64,000 bases of DNA from Xiphias gladius (GCF_016859285.1 NC_053419.1:12800501-12864500), one strand, 5' to 3'. Positions 1-13,965 are shown, numbered from the stretch's first letter. Made by a program: numbers and translations. The notes: generated by a model from the letters alone, not told the origin.

Positions 1-768
1 TAATTATTTTTAGGTTTGCATTTCTTCGTTATGTTACTCATGATACGACCCTGCATTTTAATGCAACTGTCATAATGCAGTATATCAGTAGTGTAAAAAA
101 TCCTTTTCGTCATTGAGATTTCGACTACAATCGTCCAACTCTGGTTGTTGATATTGTTTTCCTAATACATATATAAAGGTTCGCAGTGACTTCCTGAAAA
201 ATAGATTTCACAGCTCTTAAACTTTGTCTTGCATTTTGAAATGATGAAATGAATCTGTACTGTGAAGCCTACTTGTATTAAAATTTGCCATAATTTATGT
301 TATTTAGCCTTCAAATGCCCCCTCCAGATGCATTTTAAGACATAATAAATAGTCTAGTTTGAATAATAATTGATCTGATTTATTTATTCTTTTTTTTACA
401 AAAAACTTCAATAAAGCACATATTCTCCTTCTTACTCATTGAAAAAATCCAGAATGTATGAGCATGCAAATATTTTTTCGTCTTAAAACTGTTGGGCACA
501 AGATGTCTCCTTCTTCGGTGAAAAGTCCAAAATTATATCCATATTGGATAATAACTGGTTTCAAAACTAGTTGAAGTAGTCCTGAACTCATATATTAGGC
601 AAACACAACTTTCTTACTTCAACAGAAGAATGTGAAAATAGCCTTCTAGTGTCAAACTCTGCACATACTATGCTTCATTCACAGTGAGCCGAACATCTCC
701 CCTCAACTCAAACATTTTGTGTATGTTTAATAGTTGTAATGATGTTATTTTAAAATATTTATGACCAG
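1..768. other. anxa4 upstream intron, no gene seen
   Basis: AT-rich sequence ending in the acceptor of the first visible anxa4 exon. I looked for a short exon with ATG and a donor that would supply the missing N-terminus and found none I could support. Confidence 0.5.
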
Positions 769-3700
769 ATCGGAAACCGTGGAACAGTGACTGAGGCGGC
801 TGGTTTTGACCCAGACGCAGATGCCCAGAGGCTTAGAGGAGCCATGAAGGGAGCTGGTGAGTGACCCAGCCACTGTCGTCCAGAAACTATCATTAGCTAA
901 AGATATGTTTAACTGTGCCGTTAAGACTAGTCTTCCATGGAAGAAGAATGTAATTATTCTCTTCCTCGATCTCTTTCTTTCTCTCCAGGAAAGTTTGAAA
1001 ACTAAATTCAGAGTTGCTTAGTGCTCATGTTGTCATGTTGCAACTTTAAGTTTGCTATAGTCCATCCTTTCCGCTGAGCGAGCCCTCACACATTGCCTCA
1101 ACTTTACCCTTTACACATTGTGTTGTAAAGCTTCCTCTTCACTCCTGATATGGAGGGTAAATTAATCTCAGTTTTGCTGACTATGCTGAGGAAGTGGCGG
1201 TGAACTAACCTCATTATGGGTCGCCCTGTTCTGAAAACTTATAAGCAGGTATGTAGCACAGATATGTATCACTCAAAGAGGTACATCCTAAAAAAACATT
1301 CAGGAGTATGTGAAAACTACATTTTTCTCTCTTAGAGAGAGAGAACGTTTTTTTCTCTCTCAGAGAGAAAAATGTGAGCAATTGTTGTGGCGTCGAATGC
1401 TGATGCATGTTAGGGTTCGCAAGCATAATCATCTTCCCCTGACCCTAATTTGAGCTCTATTGCAAACAGATGGTTTCTATGTCGATGCCAACAAACAGTG
1501 TGTGCTAGGATCATCTCCAGGGTTACAGCTTTTGCTTCTGATTCTGTGTCCTACACACTGCTCTTACATTGAGTATAGGAATATGTGATCCATACAATTT
1601 AAGAAATGTAAGATTAATAGTGGAGAAGGTTATGAGATTCAATATTATGATATTTCTTGCAGGCACTGATGAGGCAGCAATCATTGAAGTCCTACCACAT
1701 CGTACTATTGCCCAGAGACAGCGCATCAAAGAGGCCTACAAACAAACAATTGGGAAGGTGAGAGTTTTGAAAGAGCTGTTCTCAAAGGCAGCAATCAAAG
1801 TCTAATTGCGAATGAAATTGTGGGGGTTTTTTTATCATAAATAACAGTGCATGAAGCAGAGAAAGCAAAGAAATGACTGAATTGAAAAGCTGCCTTAAAA
1901 GAGACTACTGGCAGCAGCAGTGCATGTATCATCTCTTAGCCTCTTATTCCCCTGTGTACTCTCTCATGACTTATTCACTTCAGGTGGGGTTTTACTGTGC
2001 TAACATAGCACTAGTAATGTGCAAGTTAACTATTACCTGTAAAGCAGAAATGAGTACCACCTCTAAATAAAGACAAGGACAGACATGGCCTTGTATTCTG
2101 TAGGAAAGGGGAACTTTCACTTCTATAAAAACTGTACACTGAACCCACAGATGTATGCTGGCCAGCGACCGTTTTTCTTTGTTTCACTGTTATGTGGATC
2201 AATACATTAACCGAAAGGGAAGTCTGGGTCTGTTTTATGTATTGACATAATGGGATAATGATCAGCTCACAACGCAGTGAGAGAGGTCAGTGGTCAATAT
2301 AGTTATTTGAAAGAAAAAGCAACGTCTGTGAGTGGAACCCTCGCCGGCAGAAAGAGTGAGTCATGTAGCACACGGTGACGCCCATCTGTGGTCACACAGG
2401 CCACTTGTGTGGAACAGCTTCTCAAGTCACAAAACTGTGTCCAGAAACCACGCCCTCTAGCGGAGACACAAGTGCTGCCGCTGGAACGTGTGAATGTCCA
2501 CGCTGGCAGCACAAAACCTGAACATGAAGCCAGTATTAACTGTGTTTTACTATCAAAGACCATCAGATTTCATTAGAGATTAATTTATTGAAGTCCTGGG
2601 AATGACCGTTGGGCTGTTAATCCATCTGTTCCTGCCCTACCCTGCAGGAACTGGCCGATGATTTGTCCTCAGAGCTGAGTGGGAACTTCAGGACTGTCGT
2701 TCTAGGTCTGCTGATGCCGGCACCTGTGTATGATGCCTACGAGCTGAGAAGTGCAATGAAGGTCTGTGTTTGTTATCCACTTGTCCTCTCTTTAAAGGAT
2801 TAGTCTGGTGATATTTTATATTTTTCTTATTTCCATGAAATCTCCTCAAAAGAACCGAACCAACAATGAGCAAGATGTGTCTGCGTAGCTAAAGCCCTGA
2901 TATAGCATATTACTTGGTGCCAAAAGGCTCCATTGTTGTCGAAAAACTATTAAAAACACACCAGTGAGCCACACTATTGCACTGTGTGACATGTTCCCCT
3001 ATTTCAATGAACCTGGGCACTGTAGTTTATTTTGAATCAATCCAACATACACCTTCCTGCTGCCTTAAATACTCACGAGTTTACCAAATGTGTATTAATC
3101 CACAACTGAAAATAGTCCCCAACACATGCACAGTTTACTCCTGTTTGAATAACATTTGCTAAAAACTATATTATTTATTAATTACTAAATACTACTACTA
3201 CTACTACTTGTTTAGCTTTTTTTTAAAAATGAGGAGAAAAAAAGAACAGGAAGTATTGAAAGACTGACTGACACATTTTTGCTTTAAGTGGATTTGTGGG
3301 CAATAACAACAATATAGAATATCGCCAGCCTTATCCTTTAAGCTAATCCTCCCTTTATTGATAAACTTATCTTGTGTATTAAATTAAAAAAAGCAGCACA
3401 CCACTTCGTGTCTTCATATCTTGTTCTAACACATGTCCATACTATGTCATCACAGGGGGCTGGAACAGAAGAGGCTTGTCTCGTCGATATTCTCGCTTCG
3501 AGGTCAAACGCTGAAATAAAAACCATCACCGCCTTCTACAAGAAAGGTAGCTGTGTCACTCCGGTGAATAGAATATCTGATATCAGGTCATGGTATATGT
3601 CAGCATCTGCTGATGCCTATGGGCTGCGTATGGTATCTGATATTGTGCAACAGTAACTACGCATTATTGGGAAACAGTGGATGGCATAAATTATTCATAA

Positions 3701-6700
3701 AAGCCATTGCTGCTCTCTATGTGGCAGTTTATTGTTTGTTTTTCAGTGCATATAAATAAATCGTTATGGCGTAGTGCTTTGTGGTATCGCTTTAGCAATT
3801 ATGCCAGCATAATTGCTGATTCTAGATCACAACACAGCGAATATTAATGGACCATTATTTTAACTTGTCACTTAGGAGGTCTGGCTTATAACTCCTTAAA
3901 TCTCCAATAATCAATATTTTGATTTTAAAACCAAATCATATGACTGTATTATGTGAAAGTGGTTGCTCATAGTGCAGAAACCCCAGAGTCGGCTGCCCTT
4001 TTTATACCCTTTGAGTTCCTTGTTTTCATTTTTAAGAACTTTAACTGCATGGCCTGAGAAGCTCTCGTAAACCCCACTGTGCGCTACATGTCCAGCACCA
4101 ACTGGTAGACAAATTCAATGTGTTCAATTTGTGGCAAAGATATCTTTCTCAGGAGTTAGTGAGAACCAAAACAAAGCCAAAAGGAGAGTGAATATTGGTT
4201 TTATATTGATCAGGTGGCCAGAAACACTGGACAATCTGGATATTGAACTAGGTAACTCTTTGCAAACGGTATTAGTCATTAAAACTTTATAAGCCACATT
4301 ATATAGTCATATACTGTATATCCATAGTCATGTAGAATGTGGTAGCTATCAGCTTGTTTTGATTTTCTGCTTCATATTGGTCAAAATCGAACAGGTATTT
4401 GATTACATGCTTTGTATTCTAATTTGCCATGTTTTTCTGTGACAGAATTTGGAGAAGACCTGGAAGACACTGTGTGTGGAGACACATCAGGAATGTTTCA
4501 GAGAGTTTTGGTCTCTTTACTCACAGTAAGCAAACATCGGCCAATACCCTCTCTCAGCTTGGGCCAGTGTCAGTGTTTTTAATGGCACCTTATGATCATA
4601 TAAAATTCAAATTCAAATTCAATTTGATTTAAATAAAGAATTAGATTCAAGTAAAAACAGAGAGTATTCATTTCCCTGTATCTTCTTGAAAACCTTTTGA
4701 AATTCTATTGGACACACAAGATGATTTGTAAAGTGTATACAACTAGGAACCTGGGGTGATAAGTTTTCACAACCTCTATTTGTTTAAGGCGGAGGAGGTA
4801 AGAATAGTCACATCTGTATCATTAAACACCAGCTTTCCTTCCTCTTTTATTGTCCCCACAGTCAGCAGTGCTGCACTTATTTTATCTGAAGCTGCTGTGT
4901 TTTCTACATTGCAGGCTGGACGGGATGAAAACGATAAAGTGGACGAGGCCCAGGCTGTTCTAGATGCTAAGGTAAAGGTTCGGGGGCCTGTGTAAGAAAG
5001 GGTGTGTGTAAATTATGACCCCTGGAATGATTTTTTTAAATTTTTTTTTTATAATGCTTGTGATCAAAGGAAATCTATGAGGCTGGTGAGGCTCGATGGG
5101 GCACAGACGAGGTTAAATTCCTCACGGTGCTTTGTGTGAGGAACCGAAACCATCTGATGCGAGGTATTCTCACTGCATACTGGCAAAATTTTTAAATCTG
5201 CAGACCTAAAGTCCTTGTGTTTATTAGTGTTGTGTGTCTTGTGATTATACTTCCTTTTACCTAAAGTGGCTGCAGAAAGTCACGTTGAAGACTCATGGGG
5301 ATTTTACTGACCCCTTGTGGGAGTTTTAGGAGCAAACTCACTCTTTTCGTTGAGACACCATTCATTCGTGTTGTGTGTGATGAAAAATCAGTGTGTGAAA
5401 AAAATCAGAGTGTGACAGTCAGATGGATTTATTCTTTAATTAGTGATATTATAATTTACTTAATTGTATTCTACTTCCCCATTCATCACATCGTTTCCTC
5501 CTTCAGTGTTCGAGGAGTATCAGAAGATCTCTGGAAGAGATATTGAGGACAGCATTAAGAGGGAGATGTCTGGCTGTCTGGAGGATGTCTTCTTGGCCAT
5601 AGGTCTGTCTCTTCTGCGACTGCTACAAAAACATATCAGTTTGCAACTGTTTTCAACCCTGTCAATGAAAGCTGTTAACATCCAAGTTCAATTGAGCACA
5701 GACAAGGAAGAAGCCACAACCCATAACTCAAGGTTTTTAGACAACACAGTATAGTATTTGCTGCTAGTTCACCAAGTGGTCTGAGGGAAATTAAGTGAAG
5801 AAACATACAGTAGTGACTTCTTGGTACTTAAGAGGTCACCAAAATGGAACTCTAAACTTTCAATCATAGGGCATGAAGATGTTGTATGGGGGCTCAAATA
5901 ATAGGAACACCTTTACAGTTTAATGTAATTCCATACAAAAACGCTGCAATAAATACTAATGTTGTGAATCTGCTATTCAGCTTTTGTTGACACTGTGCCA
6001 TGGCAGTTTTGATTTAACTCTGTGGAAATTATTTGAGCATCTAGTTGGTGATGATGTAATCCCTTTTATGTGTGAAAAGTTTCTGTTAGTACCCCTTTGT
6101 GTCAACATAAGGGCCGGGCATTTCAGTTGACATTATACAACTGGAGTTACTGTTGTAAAAGTATTGCCTCTTACGTGCTGGGATTTGTTTTTGCTTTGCA
6201 GTGAAATGCATGAGGAACAAGCCAGCATTCTTTGCAGAGCGATTATACAAATCAATGAAGGTAAATATTTCATGCTGGTTATGCAGCTACTATAGTGTAA
6301 TGTGTAGCCAGTAATATACATGAAATTAATGTACATATTATCTATGATTTCCTTTGTATATCCTATCCTTCTTGTGTATTTCTGTGTCCATATAATAGCA
6401 GTGCTATTTCCTGATCAGTGTAATTATACGTTTTCCCGAAAAAGTACATCACAAACATGCTTTCCTTACATCTATTCTTCCTTCTATACAGCATATTTGA
6501 ATATACACGTATTTAGAGTTATGGATAAACATGATTACAGTAGTTACCGTACATCAGGAATAAGAAGAGCAGACTGATGTTACATACTCTATGACGCACA
6601 ATATAAATACAGTTTCTTTCTCTTGTCAGGGGCTGGGCACCACAGATACTGTCCTCATCAGATTAATGATTTCCAGGGCTGAGATTGACATGTTGGACAT

Positions 6701-7104
6701 TAAGGCACAGTTCCTGAAGATGTATGGCAAGACTCTCTACTCCTTCATCAAGGTGAGCACCGGATGTCATGGGTGGGGAAATATTGTAGTCAGCAAAGAC
6801 TTTGCAATGCATCAGCTGTGATGTAATGATAATCGCAACTCTAAGTTTATGTGATGCTTTAATGTAGCTTTGAACAGGGATGAGACTGTGATTCGTCACT
6901 TCTTTCATGTCATTTGTTTGGCCAAAGTTTCATCCTTAGGAAACAACAATGTTTAGTAATGTTATAATTTTGGGTTTATGGGAGCGGTTGCACTTATTCC
7001 CAACACCGGTCCTTTGAAGTCTCACAGATCTTTCTCTCGCTGCATAGGGAGATACATCTGGTGACTACCGCAAAATCCTGCTGGAGCTGTGTGGAGGCGA
7101 GTAA
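769..7104 (+). CDS. anxa4: annexin A4, 5'-partial (11 exons seen)
   Basis: Ca2+-dependent phospholipid-binding protein acting at the inner face of cell membranes. Exons, all with AG/GT borders: 769-856, 1663-1757, 2648-2761, 3456-3546, 4446-4525, 4915-4971, 5070-5163, 5507-5602, 6202-6260, 6630-6752, 7048-7104. The sizes 95, 114, 91, 80, 57, 94, 96, 59 and 123 are the classic annexin exon lengths. They join to 317 codons plus stop. Four annexin repeats are visible, with type II Ca2+ sites GAGTDE, GAGTEE, RWGTDE and GLGTTD and a later acidic residue in SELSG, GDTSG, REMSG and GDTSG. The C-terminus ([25 protein letters not shown]) is that of annexin A4 rather than A5 or A3. The first coding exon (about three residues) was not found and probably lies upstream of the window. 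Family call is very sure; the paralogue A4 is likely. Confidence 0.95.
2792..3341. mobile_element. MITE with TTAA flanks in anxa4 intron
   Basis: The ends are inverted repeats of about 30 bases: AGGATTAGTCTGGTGATATT at the left matches the reverse complement of the right end, AGGATAAGGCTGGCGATATT, with few changes. Both ends are flanked by TTAA (2792-2795 and 3338-3341), the target duplication typical of piggyBac-type elements. The 542-base interior has no transposase frame and holds a short (ACT)n run. It resembles a repeat I know from other percomorph introns. Non-autonomous DNA transposon; superfamily is inferred from TTAA only. Confidence 0.7.
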
Positions 7105-7258
7105 AAGAAATAACACAGCAACATCCAGCTATGTCTTTATTCTGCAGACGATCAGCTTTTTTTGTTGATGGCTTCTCTGTATCTTATCTTTTCTTCTTCT
7201 ATGGCCTTCACATTTCACTGATTGACCACAGTGCCGTGTTTTACTGTTTGTAATACCA

Positions 7259-7264
7259 ATTAAA
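7259..7264 (+). terminator. anxa4 poly(A) signal (ATTAAA)
   Basis: ATTAAA lies 155 bases after the anxa4 stop and is followed within 30 bases by a GT-rich stretch (gtgtctgtgtttttgtt), the usual layout of a cleavage site. This gives a short 3' UTR. Confidence 0.55.
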
Positions 7265-7968
7265 CCAAAGACCAGTGACCTCTTACAAGTGTCTGTGTTT
7301 TTGTTATTGATCATGTGTTAAGGATTTATGGTACTACTTAGAGAGAAAGATATTTGCTTTCCACATCTTTAAAAACATAAAAGATGAATGTTACTGGCCT
7401 CAAACTCCCACTCTTGTTACAGCGCAACATTTTCATCACTGTCCGGTAAGTCAAGTCCATTTGCTTAATTGGTTGCAATTCCTCATTTGTTGAGTCAGCC
7501 CTACGTCATTTGACTCAATTACTTTAACAGGATGCCAGCCTTATATGGGAGGCAGTAAAGCGGGCTCTAATCAAGTAAAGGAGAATGTCCCATAGCTCAT
7601 ACAAACTTACTGCTCCATCACAGAGCAATAAGCCTGGGAAATAATGTGCAGTGGTTATGCACAATATGAGGTGACCACTAGGTGGAACCAAGATAACTCG
7701 CAACAAAGTTTGTAGCACTTGGGAGCCCAGCAGCACAGGAGATGGATGTGTGTATTGGTGTATGGTACAGCTCTCAGTGTCATGTTTTTCATTAAGCTAC
7801 AAAATATGACTTGTGCAGTTTTGTTTCTCGGTAAAACTCCATAAAGCACGTTCTTCCACTGTCCTTGTACACCATGAGCCTGACTCCTTTCTATTGAAAC
7901 TGGCATGTGCTGCATAGAGAGTCTAATATAAAACCAATTCAGGCTTTACAACCAAACACGCAGTTTCT

Positions 7969-8109
7969 TCACATAGTCTCTGTGTAAACACGAAGAAGAA
8001 ACAACATCACCAAACCCTCATAAAACTGATTGTTCACCGCATTAGAAAAGCCAAACGACTGCAACCAGTCTGCAACTTTTTCCAGGGAGCTGCCGTTCTC
8101 TGCAGCCAT
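7969..8109 (-). CDS. 46-codon ORF with SAM-like start, possible relic
   Basis: Reading on the minus strand from ATG at 8109 gives a 46-residue frame ending in TGA. Its first half (SLEKVADWLQSFGFSNAV) has the pattern of the first two helices of a SAM domain: V-x-x-W-L-x-x-x-G-F-x-x-x-V. The rest does not continue as a good SAM domain. There is no clear partner exon nearby. It may be a broken copy of a multi-copy fish SAM gene, part of a repeat, or chance. Function unknown. Confidence 0.2.
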   Translation of the reverse strand: MAAENGSSLEKVADWLQSFGFSNAVNNQFYEGLVMLFLLRVYTETM

Positions 8110-10214
8110 CTGGTGAAAGCCTCATTTAGTTGTTTCAGAGTGTTCAGATCTTTTCAAGGCACCAGAAAGGCCGAGGTATTGTCTCAGTTGCATATTTGGT
8201 TTGTGCAAGGTTTTTGTCTCTCTATCCATCTTTTTGGCAGCTGTAGTCGCTAGTGTACAAATATTTTCAAATCTTGTACATTTTAATAGGAGAATAGTAT
8301 TAGTATATCATTCAAATTAAGTGCTTTCAAACTGTTTTGTTTTAAATAGATGCCTCTTTTATTGAGTTCAGTATAAATCTTTCTTTTAAATCTTCATTTA
8401 TTTGAATTCATGGTTTGAAGTCCAATCATGACACACAAAGAGGATTTGTTTTTTCATTGTGTTCTATAAAATATGATGTAATTAAAGTAAACACTTTTTA
8501 AAAGGCCATTTCAGTAAGACTAAAATACATCATGTTGATGAACCAGATCTTTGACGACCCTGACGGAAATCACTTTCTCCATCAGCTATTCTTGATGCGA
8601 AGATTGCACAGCAAAGGTTTTGGTGCTTTAAGTGTCTCATTTTATATGTCTGTACACTCACTTTTCACTTTTATCTGTACACCGCCCTTGATTAAAAATA
8701 ATGTGTTGTACTCTGAGGTTTGAGACGTGCAGAAAATCCTTGATAAACATAAGAAAGCCCTAGCAGCTGTAATAAGCAAGACAGTGTAAGAAAAAGTGGA
8801 GACAGCAAACAAGAACCACATTTTATGACTATAGGAAAGTACTGAACATAAGGTCACACTGCGAGACAGTTTGTTCATATGCATTTCACAGCTTCATGAA
8901 AGCCCCTTAACAATCCTGAATAGGTGAATGAACAAAATACTGCAAATATCACCATGGCAACAGAAATAACGTGCATTACAGAAGCAGACATGTCCTGATG
9001 CATACTGTACACTGCACAGCAGCCTTCATAGTACCTTTGAAATAGGTTCAGACATAACAGAAGGCCATTAAATGAATCAAGAAAAACAAAGAACATGTAG
9101 CCTGCCAAGTCAAAGGAATGCACCATTCAGTTCAACCCTGGTGTAGTTTCAGTTTTACTTAAAGGTGGAAATTTAGAAAATGTGAGGCAGAATTAACAAA
9201 AAAAGCTCTTTGAAAATTAAAACTAAAATAGTTCAATCCCTGTAGGATAGAAGTGCTAGCATCTGCTCGATGTTTTTATGTTGTGAATTATTTAAGGTGT
9301 TGTGCAGTGACATATTTTGGTAATTTTGTTTCTCTTATTTAACGAGTATGAGAGCTCTGGACCAAGATATTTTATCACAAGCTCTCTCATATGATTATAT
9401 GGAGAGAGAACAAACAATAATGCAGAATTATCATCCATTTTTTGCTTTGGATAAGCTACCGTTTGCAAGAACCCATGTCAACACTTTATTTAACTGCATT
9501 CAACACAAGATAGTTTGAAAACATTATGTAGAGAGACTGATGTGAGATTGATACCACACTTGTATCTGTCTGTGCCGTACGAAGCAGTCAGATAAATTAG
9601 CAAAATAAATAAATAAATAAATTCAGATATAAAACTAAATTCTTTAAAATAAAGTTACGTGAAAAGTTAAAAGATGAGCAATAGTGTTCTGCCTCTGGCC
9701 TGAGAAGTTTACTGAAGAGGCTGTTTCTCAATGGTATGGACTAGAACCTCAAAACTGAAGCAGCTAAATGGAATCAAGCCATCGTTAGTTTAATCATTTA
9801 CAGCTGTACATGCTTAGTTTAAGTGAACATCATCACGATTGAGTAATGGGTTGGGGGAAAGATTCAGGCATGCTTTGGCTGTAGTTTTAATGTAGGGATC
9901 CCAAATCACTATGTTCACTATTGCCTAGATAGATTAGATGATTATCTTCATCACAGTGGCTGCCCGCAGACAGTTTGAGGGCTGTAGACCTTCAATCACG
10001 GCGTGCTGCTTTTGTCACACAATCATGAGGAGCCTGGTGCAGCCACTGTGTGCCTCTGCGGTCTTGAAGAAGACCTACGCGCCACGAACTGTGACCTTTT
10101 GACCCAGCTGGGTGCTCTGTGACAGATGGACACTCCCCAGCAGAATTTTCACTGTTTTTATGTAATTGTAGATCTTTAAAATTGTAATTTTTCAGAGGAC
10201 TTTAATCCTGCAAT

Positions 10215-10350
10215 AACTGATTTTTGACAACTTGAGGGCAGTGGAAATAAGCAACACTGGCATATCATCACCTTTTAAGTTGATATGTCTGAATTTGTCA
10301 GCAAATTGATTGTTAGCAGTTGCCAATTCACACCTCCAGTTCTTGAGTTT
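10215..10350. repeat. interspersed repeat family A, left fragment
   Basis: Shares the order of motifs aactgattttt, ggcagtggaaa, aagcaacac, ccttttaagttg and cacctccag with 37190-37360, so it is a diverged partial copy of the same repeat. Confidence 0.55.
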
Positions 10351-12009
10351 CTGATAATATCATAAATTAAGATACACTGATATTTCACCCATGTGTAAGC
10401 TTCAATTCAAGGTACACTTTAAGGTTGCTCATAAAAATGGAAATTTAAAGATTGCCACTTCAAAGACAACTGGGCTTGAAAACCCGTTTGAAACTTGTAT
10501 TTTAGCTTTAGTGGTGTGAAAAAAATAAATGTGACATATATGTAATTACATTGTAAATAGAGCAAAGAACTGTCAGTCATCTCACCCAGTCAGAATTTAT
10601 CCATCCTTTTCAGACTGAATTTTGTTTGCACTGCAAATATGCACCATGTGTCTCATCAAAAGCATACATGCAGTCTAAGACAAGAAGGACAAAGCAGACT
10701 TCATTAAATGGACCAAGCTGAGCTCCTGGTTTTAATGGAAATGATTAGGATTATAATCAGTTAAATATACTGTAAGTATAGTATAGTACTGATCATAATA
10801 TATATAATTGATTAGCTTTGTCTAAGGCAAGAGTAGATGGTATTAAGTCATCTGAAATATGGTCCATCCCATGTGCTGCATTTTTATTCAGTGTCTCCCT
10901 CCCCCATATTGATCTACTACTTTAATCTGATCAAATGTCCCAAAGTGGGATTGAAGTCATTTATAACCATCCCTTAGTTTTTATTCTCTTTTAGTTTGGA
11001 ATGTTTATGTATTATATCAATATTATATATATATACATTTTAAAAAATTCATGAATTATTTAAAACCAGATAATCAGAATACCTTTTTTAACAACGTATT
11101 TTTCTACAGAATAGAGGAGATCCAGGATATATATCAAACAATGTGTCTGAATAAACAAACATTTTGGGAAAATTAAAAAATGTCTGAAGACCACATTTGA
11201 TGTGCATATTCCCATAGAATATGCACAGAATCTTTTGACAGCCATTACTTTTGAAACTGTCTTTTCTTTGACTTTGCAGCTCTTTGCAACGTAAATGAGC
11301 TCCTGTCAGTGGCTCAATTCAGGTCTTCGTTTGTATGATAATATCAATTTCCTATTAACCTCAGTTTATTCTACAGTGATTGATTGCAATCCAGAAATTT
11401 TGTTTCTATTCTCATATTCAGTTCTCATAACTTGAATTGTAATGTATTCAATATTTAGTGCACATTTGGTCATTCGTTCAAGCTGCCAATACTTTTGTAG
11501 ATAGCTCAAATTGGAGGCCAGAGGCAAGGCAAATGGGCAACTCAGAAAAAAGAAATTAAGAAAATAAGATGAAAAGATGAGGGAGGGAGACATCGTGGCA
11601 GAGCCAGTTGCAGGTTAGAGTAAGGATAAGCCCCCAGAGAGATGTTCAGTCCTTGACCTGTCTGACTGACAGTCAGAGAACTATTGATAGCACACCCATG
11701 AATATGGAACAGACTCTGGGGAAAAAAGAAGTCACATGGGAAAGAAAAAAGCTGTTGTTATGAAGTTGAATACAATGAAATCCAAAGCTCAACTGCTGCT
11801 ATTTGCACATGTAGCTGCAAGTATAATGAAGTGGATTACAAATACCCAACTATGTACCAACTATTTGTGGACACTGAGAGAATGACAGAGAAAGAATTGT
11901 TCAAAATCCCATGACAGTTGCAGGATCACATTGATATCCAACAATATATTTATAGTAACTTTGTCTTTCTGCAAGTTAGGCGCTGAGCAGGTAGTGTTCA
12001 GTTTTAAGA

Positions 12010-12100
12010 GCTTTTTTTTTTTTGCTGAGGAGAGCTGCAGAGTCAGCTGATAATTCTCTGGGGGATTGTCATTACGAGCAACCCTTTTCACATACAATTA
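12010..12100. repeat. interspersed repeat family A, right fragment
   Basis: The stretch with gagctgcagag, aattctctg, cattacgagcaaccc and tttcacat matches the right part of the copy at 37540-37600. This is the other end of the family from 10215-10350. Confidence 0.55.
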
Positions 12101-13574
12101 GTCATTTGATCCATTATAACCTCAAGCCTCAAGCCTCAAGCTCAAGATGAGATACCCTGATGATGTAATCAGGGTTATTTTTTCAAACTTAAGAGCGCTC
12201 CCTCCAGAGCCACAAAGGACATTATACATGAGTTTTCAGAGGCTGAGTAGTACTGCTTGTGACGAGTTAACAGAACTTCATGTGTAAAATCCGTGGAATG
12301 CCCCTCAGATATTGAACACTTTGGGTCTCTATGAGATACAACTAGGGGTAAATGAAAAATTCATTTTTCCTTTGAAATTTGGTGGAACGCACTGTTAGTA
12401 AAGGGCAAAGCATAGGTAAATCATACCATCCCCTGTGATCATTTCTGCCTTCCCGACATCATTATTCTTGGGTCCTGCAGTGGGCAGCCATAGACTGTGC
12501 TTGTTTACATCAGTGCCTGATGCAGAGATTGGACTTCACAGAGACTCCAGGTGTCGGAAGGAGTTTTGTCTTCCTGTAGTGACGAAAGCGCTTGCGAGTC
12601 TCATGAGTCACATGAACGAATGATTGTACCTCTCAGGAGATACAGCTGGAGATTTCTATCCTGGATGGGGTTGGTTCCAGTTGGACAGAGCAGCACACCG
12701 ATCATCAAGACTCCAACTTGATGACAAGTTCCTGAGGGATCGAAGCTTTTCTCAGTGGAGTACAATATAAATCTGCTTTGGTGTACAGTTCAAACAGCCT
12801 CCGGTAGTGCTCATATTGTTGCTCATTAGCACTGCTTTATACTCAGTGTTACAGTGAGCTATCAGACATCAATCAGCCGTAGCGAAGTGGCAGTGATGCT
12901 CAGACAGTACATGGAGAGGTGCATTGGGGTTGCCTTTCCTCAAGACGAAGCTGTCTTTAGTGAGTTTCAGGGAGCTTTGAGTGCCGTAATGATGTTTAAA
13001 CTGTTATAAATCCTCAAATGCTACCGAGTATCTTAATCTGTGATCTTTCAGCTTGGTGACGGTTGGTCAGTTTGCTCTCATACTTTAACGTCATCAGTGA
13101 TGATGACCTCAAGAATCATTATGGAGTCACCTCACACCATATACTGTGTGAGTTGAGTGTTGAGTTAACAATGTTCTTAGAGTTCTCTTCTGAAGTTTTC
13201 ATGCACCTTCACAATTTTGTGAAACTGCTTTGGATGTAGCCCAAGGACATTAGTTTAGAAATTCTCCTCCAGCGCATAATGACAAAAAGATTACTATCAA
13301 GATTCGTGTTCATTATCGTGTCTATAATAAAAGGGCCGTGAGTTTCTCAGCTTCCTAATAAAAAATGTTCTTACTTTCTACCACTGAGACATCAATTCTG
13401 CTACAATGAATGTTAATAAAGGGTCTTGGGTTTCTCATCTTCTAATAGGTCATCAGCAAATTAGAAAGTCAACAGCAATTATGAATGTTAGTATAAAAAA
13501 GGAAGTAATAAAGGATTAATTATGTAAGTCTGCCGTTGTAAATATTTAATAACTTATTAATTATCCTGAAATTG

Positions 13575-13965
13575 CTTTTTTGGCAACCAGGTGGGCAGCA
13601 GAAACAAGCTGTAAACTCAACACTGACATATAACCTTACAAAACACTGATATGACTAACTTGTTAATGGGTAATTAATTGCTAATTTGCGGTCCTGATGG
13701 AAATTTCTGGCTCTTTAGCTGCTAAATGCTCCACTATGTTCACCGGCCAGCAGCCGACTGTGTCTGCTGTTTGGTGCTGTGCAGGCAGTGTCCACTGGGT
13801 TTTTTGGAGCTTTTTGCTGAAAACGATGCTACGAGAGCGGTGAGAGTAACAGTAAGGTTGCGGGGCCAGACAACCAAAACAATGAGTTTAAATTTGCTCT
13901 GCTGCTGATTCGCTCCTAAGGGAAACGCAGTGTCAGGCAATAATTCTCTGTGGGTTTAGCACGAT
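13575..13965. repeat. interspersed repeat family A, near full copy
   Basis: Begins with ggcaaccaggtgggcagcag and aacaagctgtaaa, continues through ggagctttttgctgaaaac and ends at aattctctgtgggttta. The same blocks occur in the same order at 37190-37615. Confidence 0.6.
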
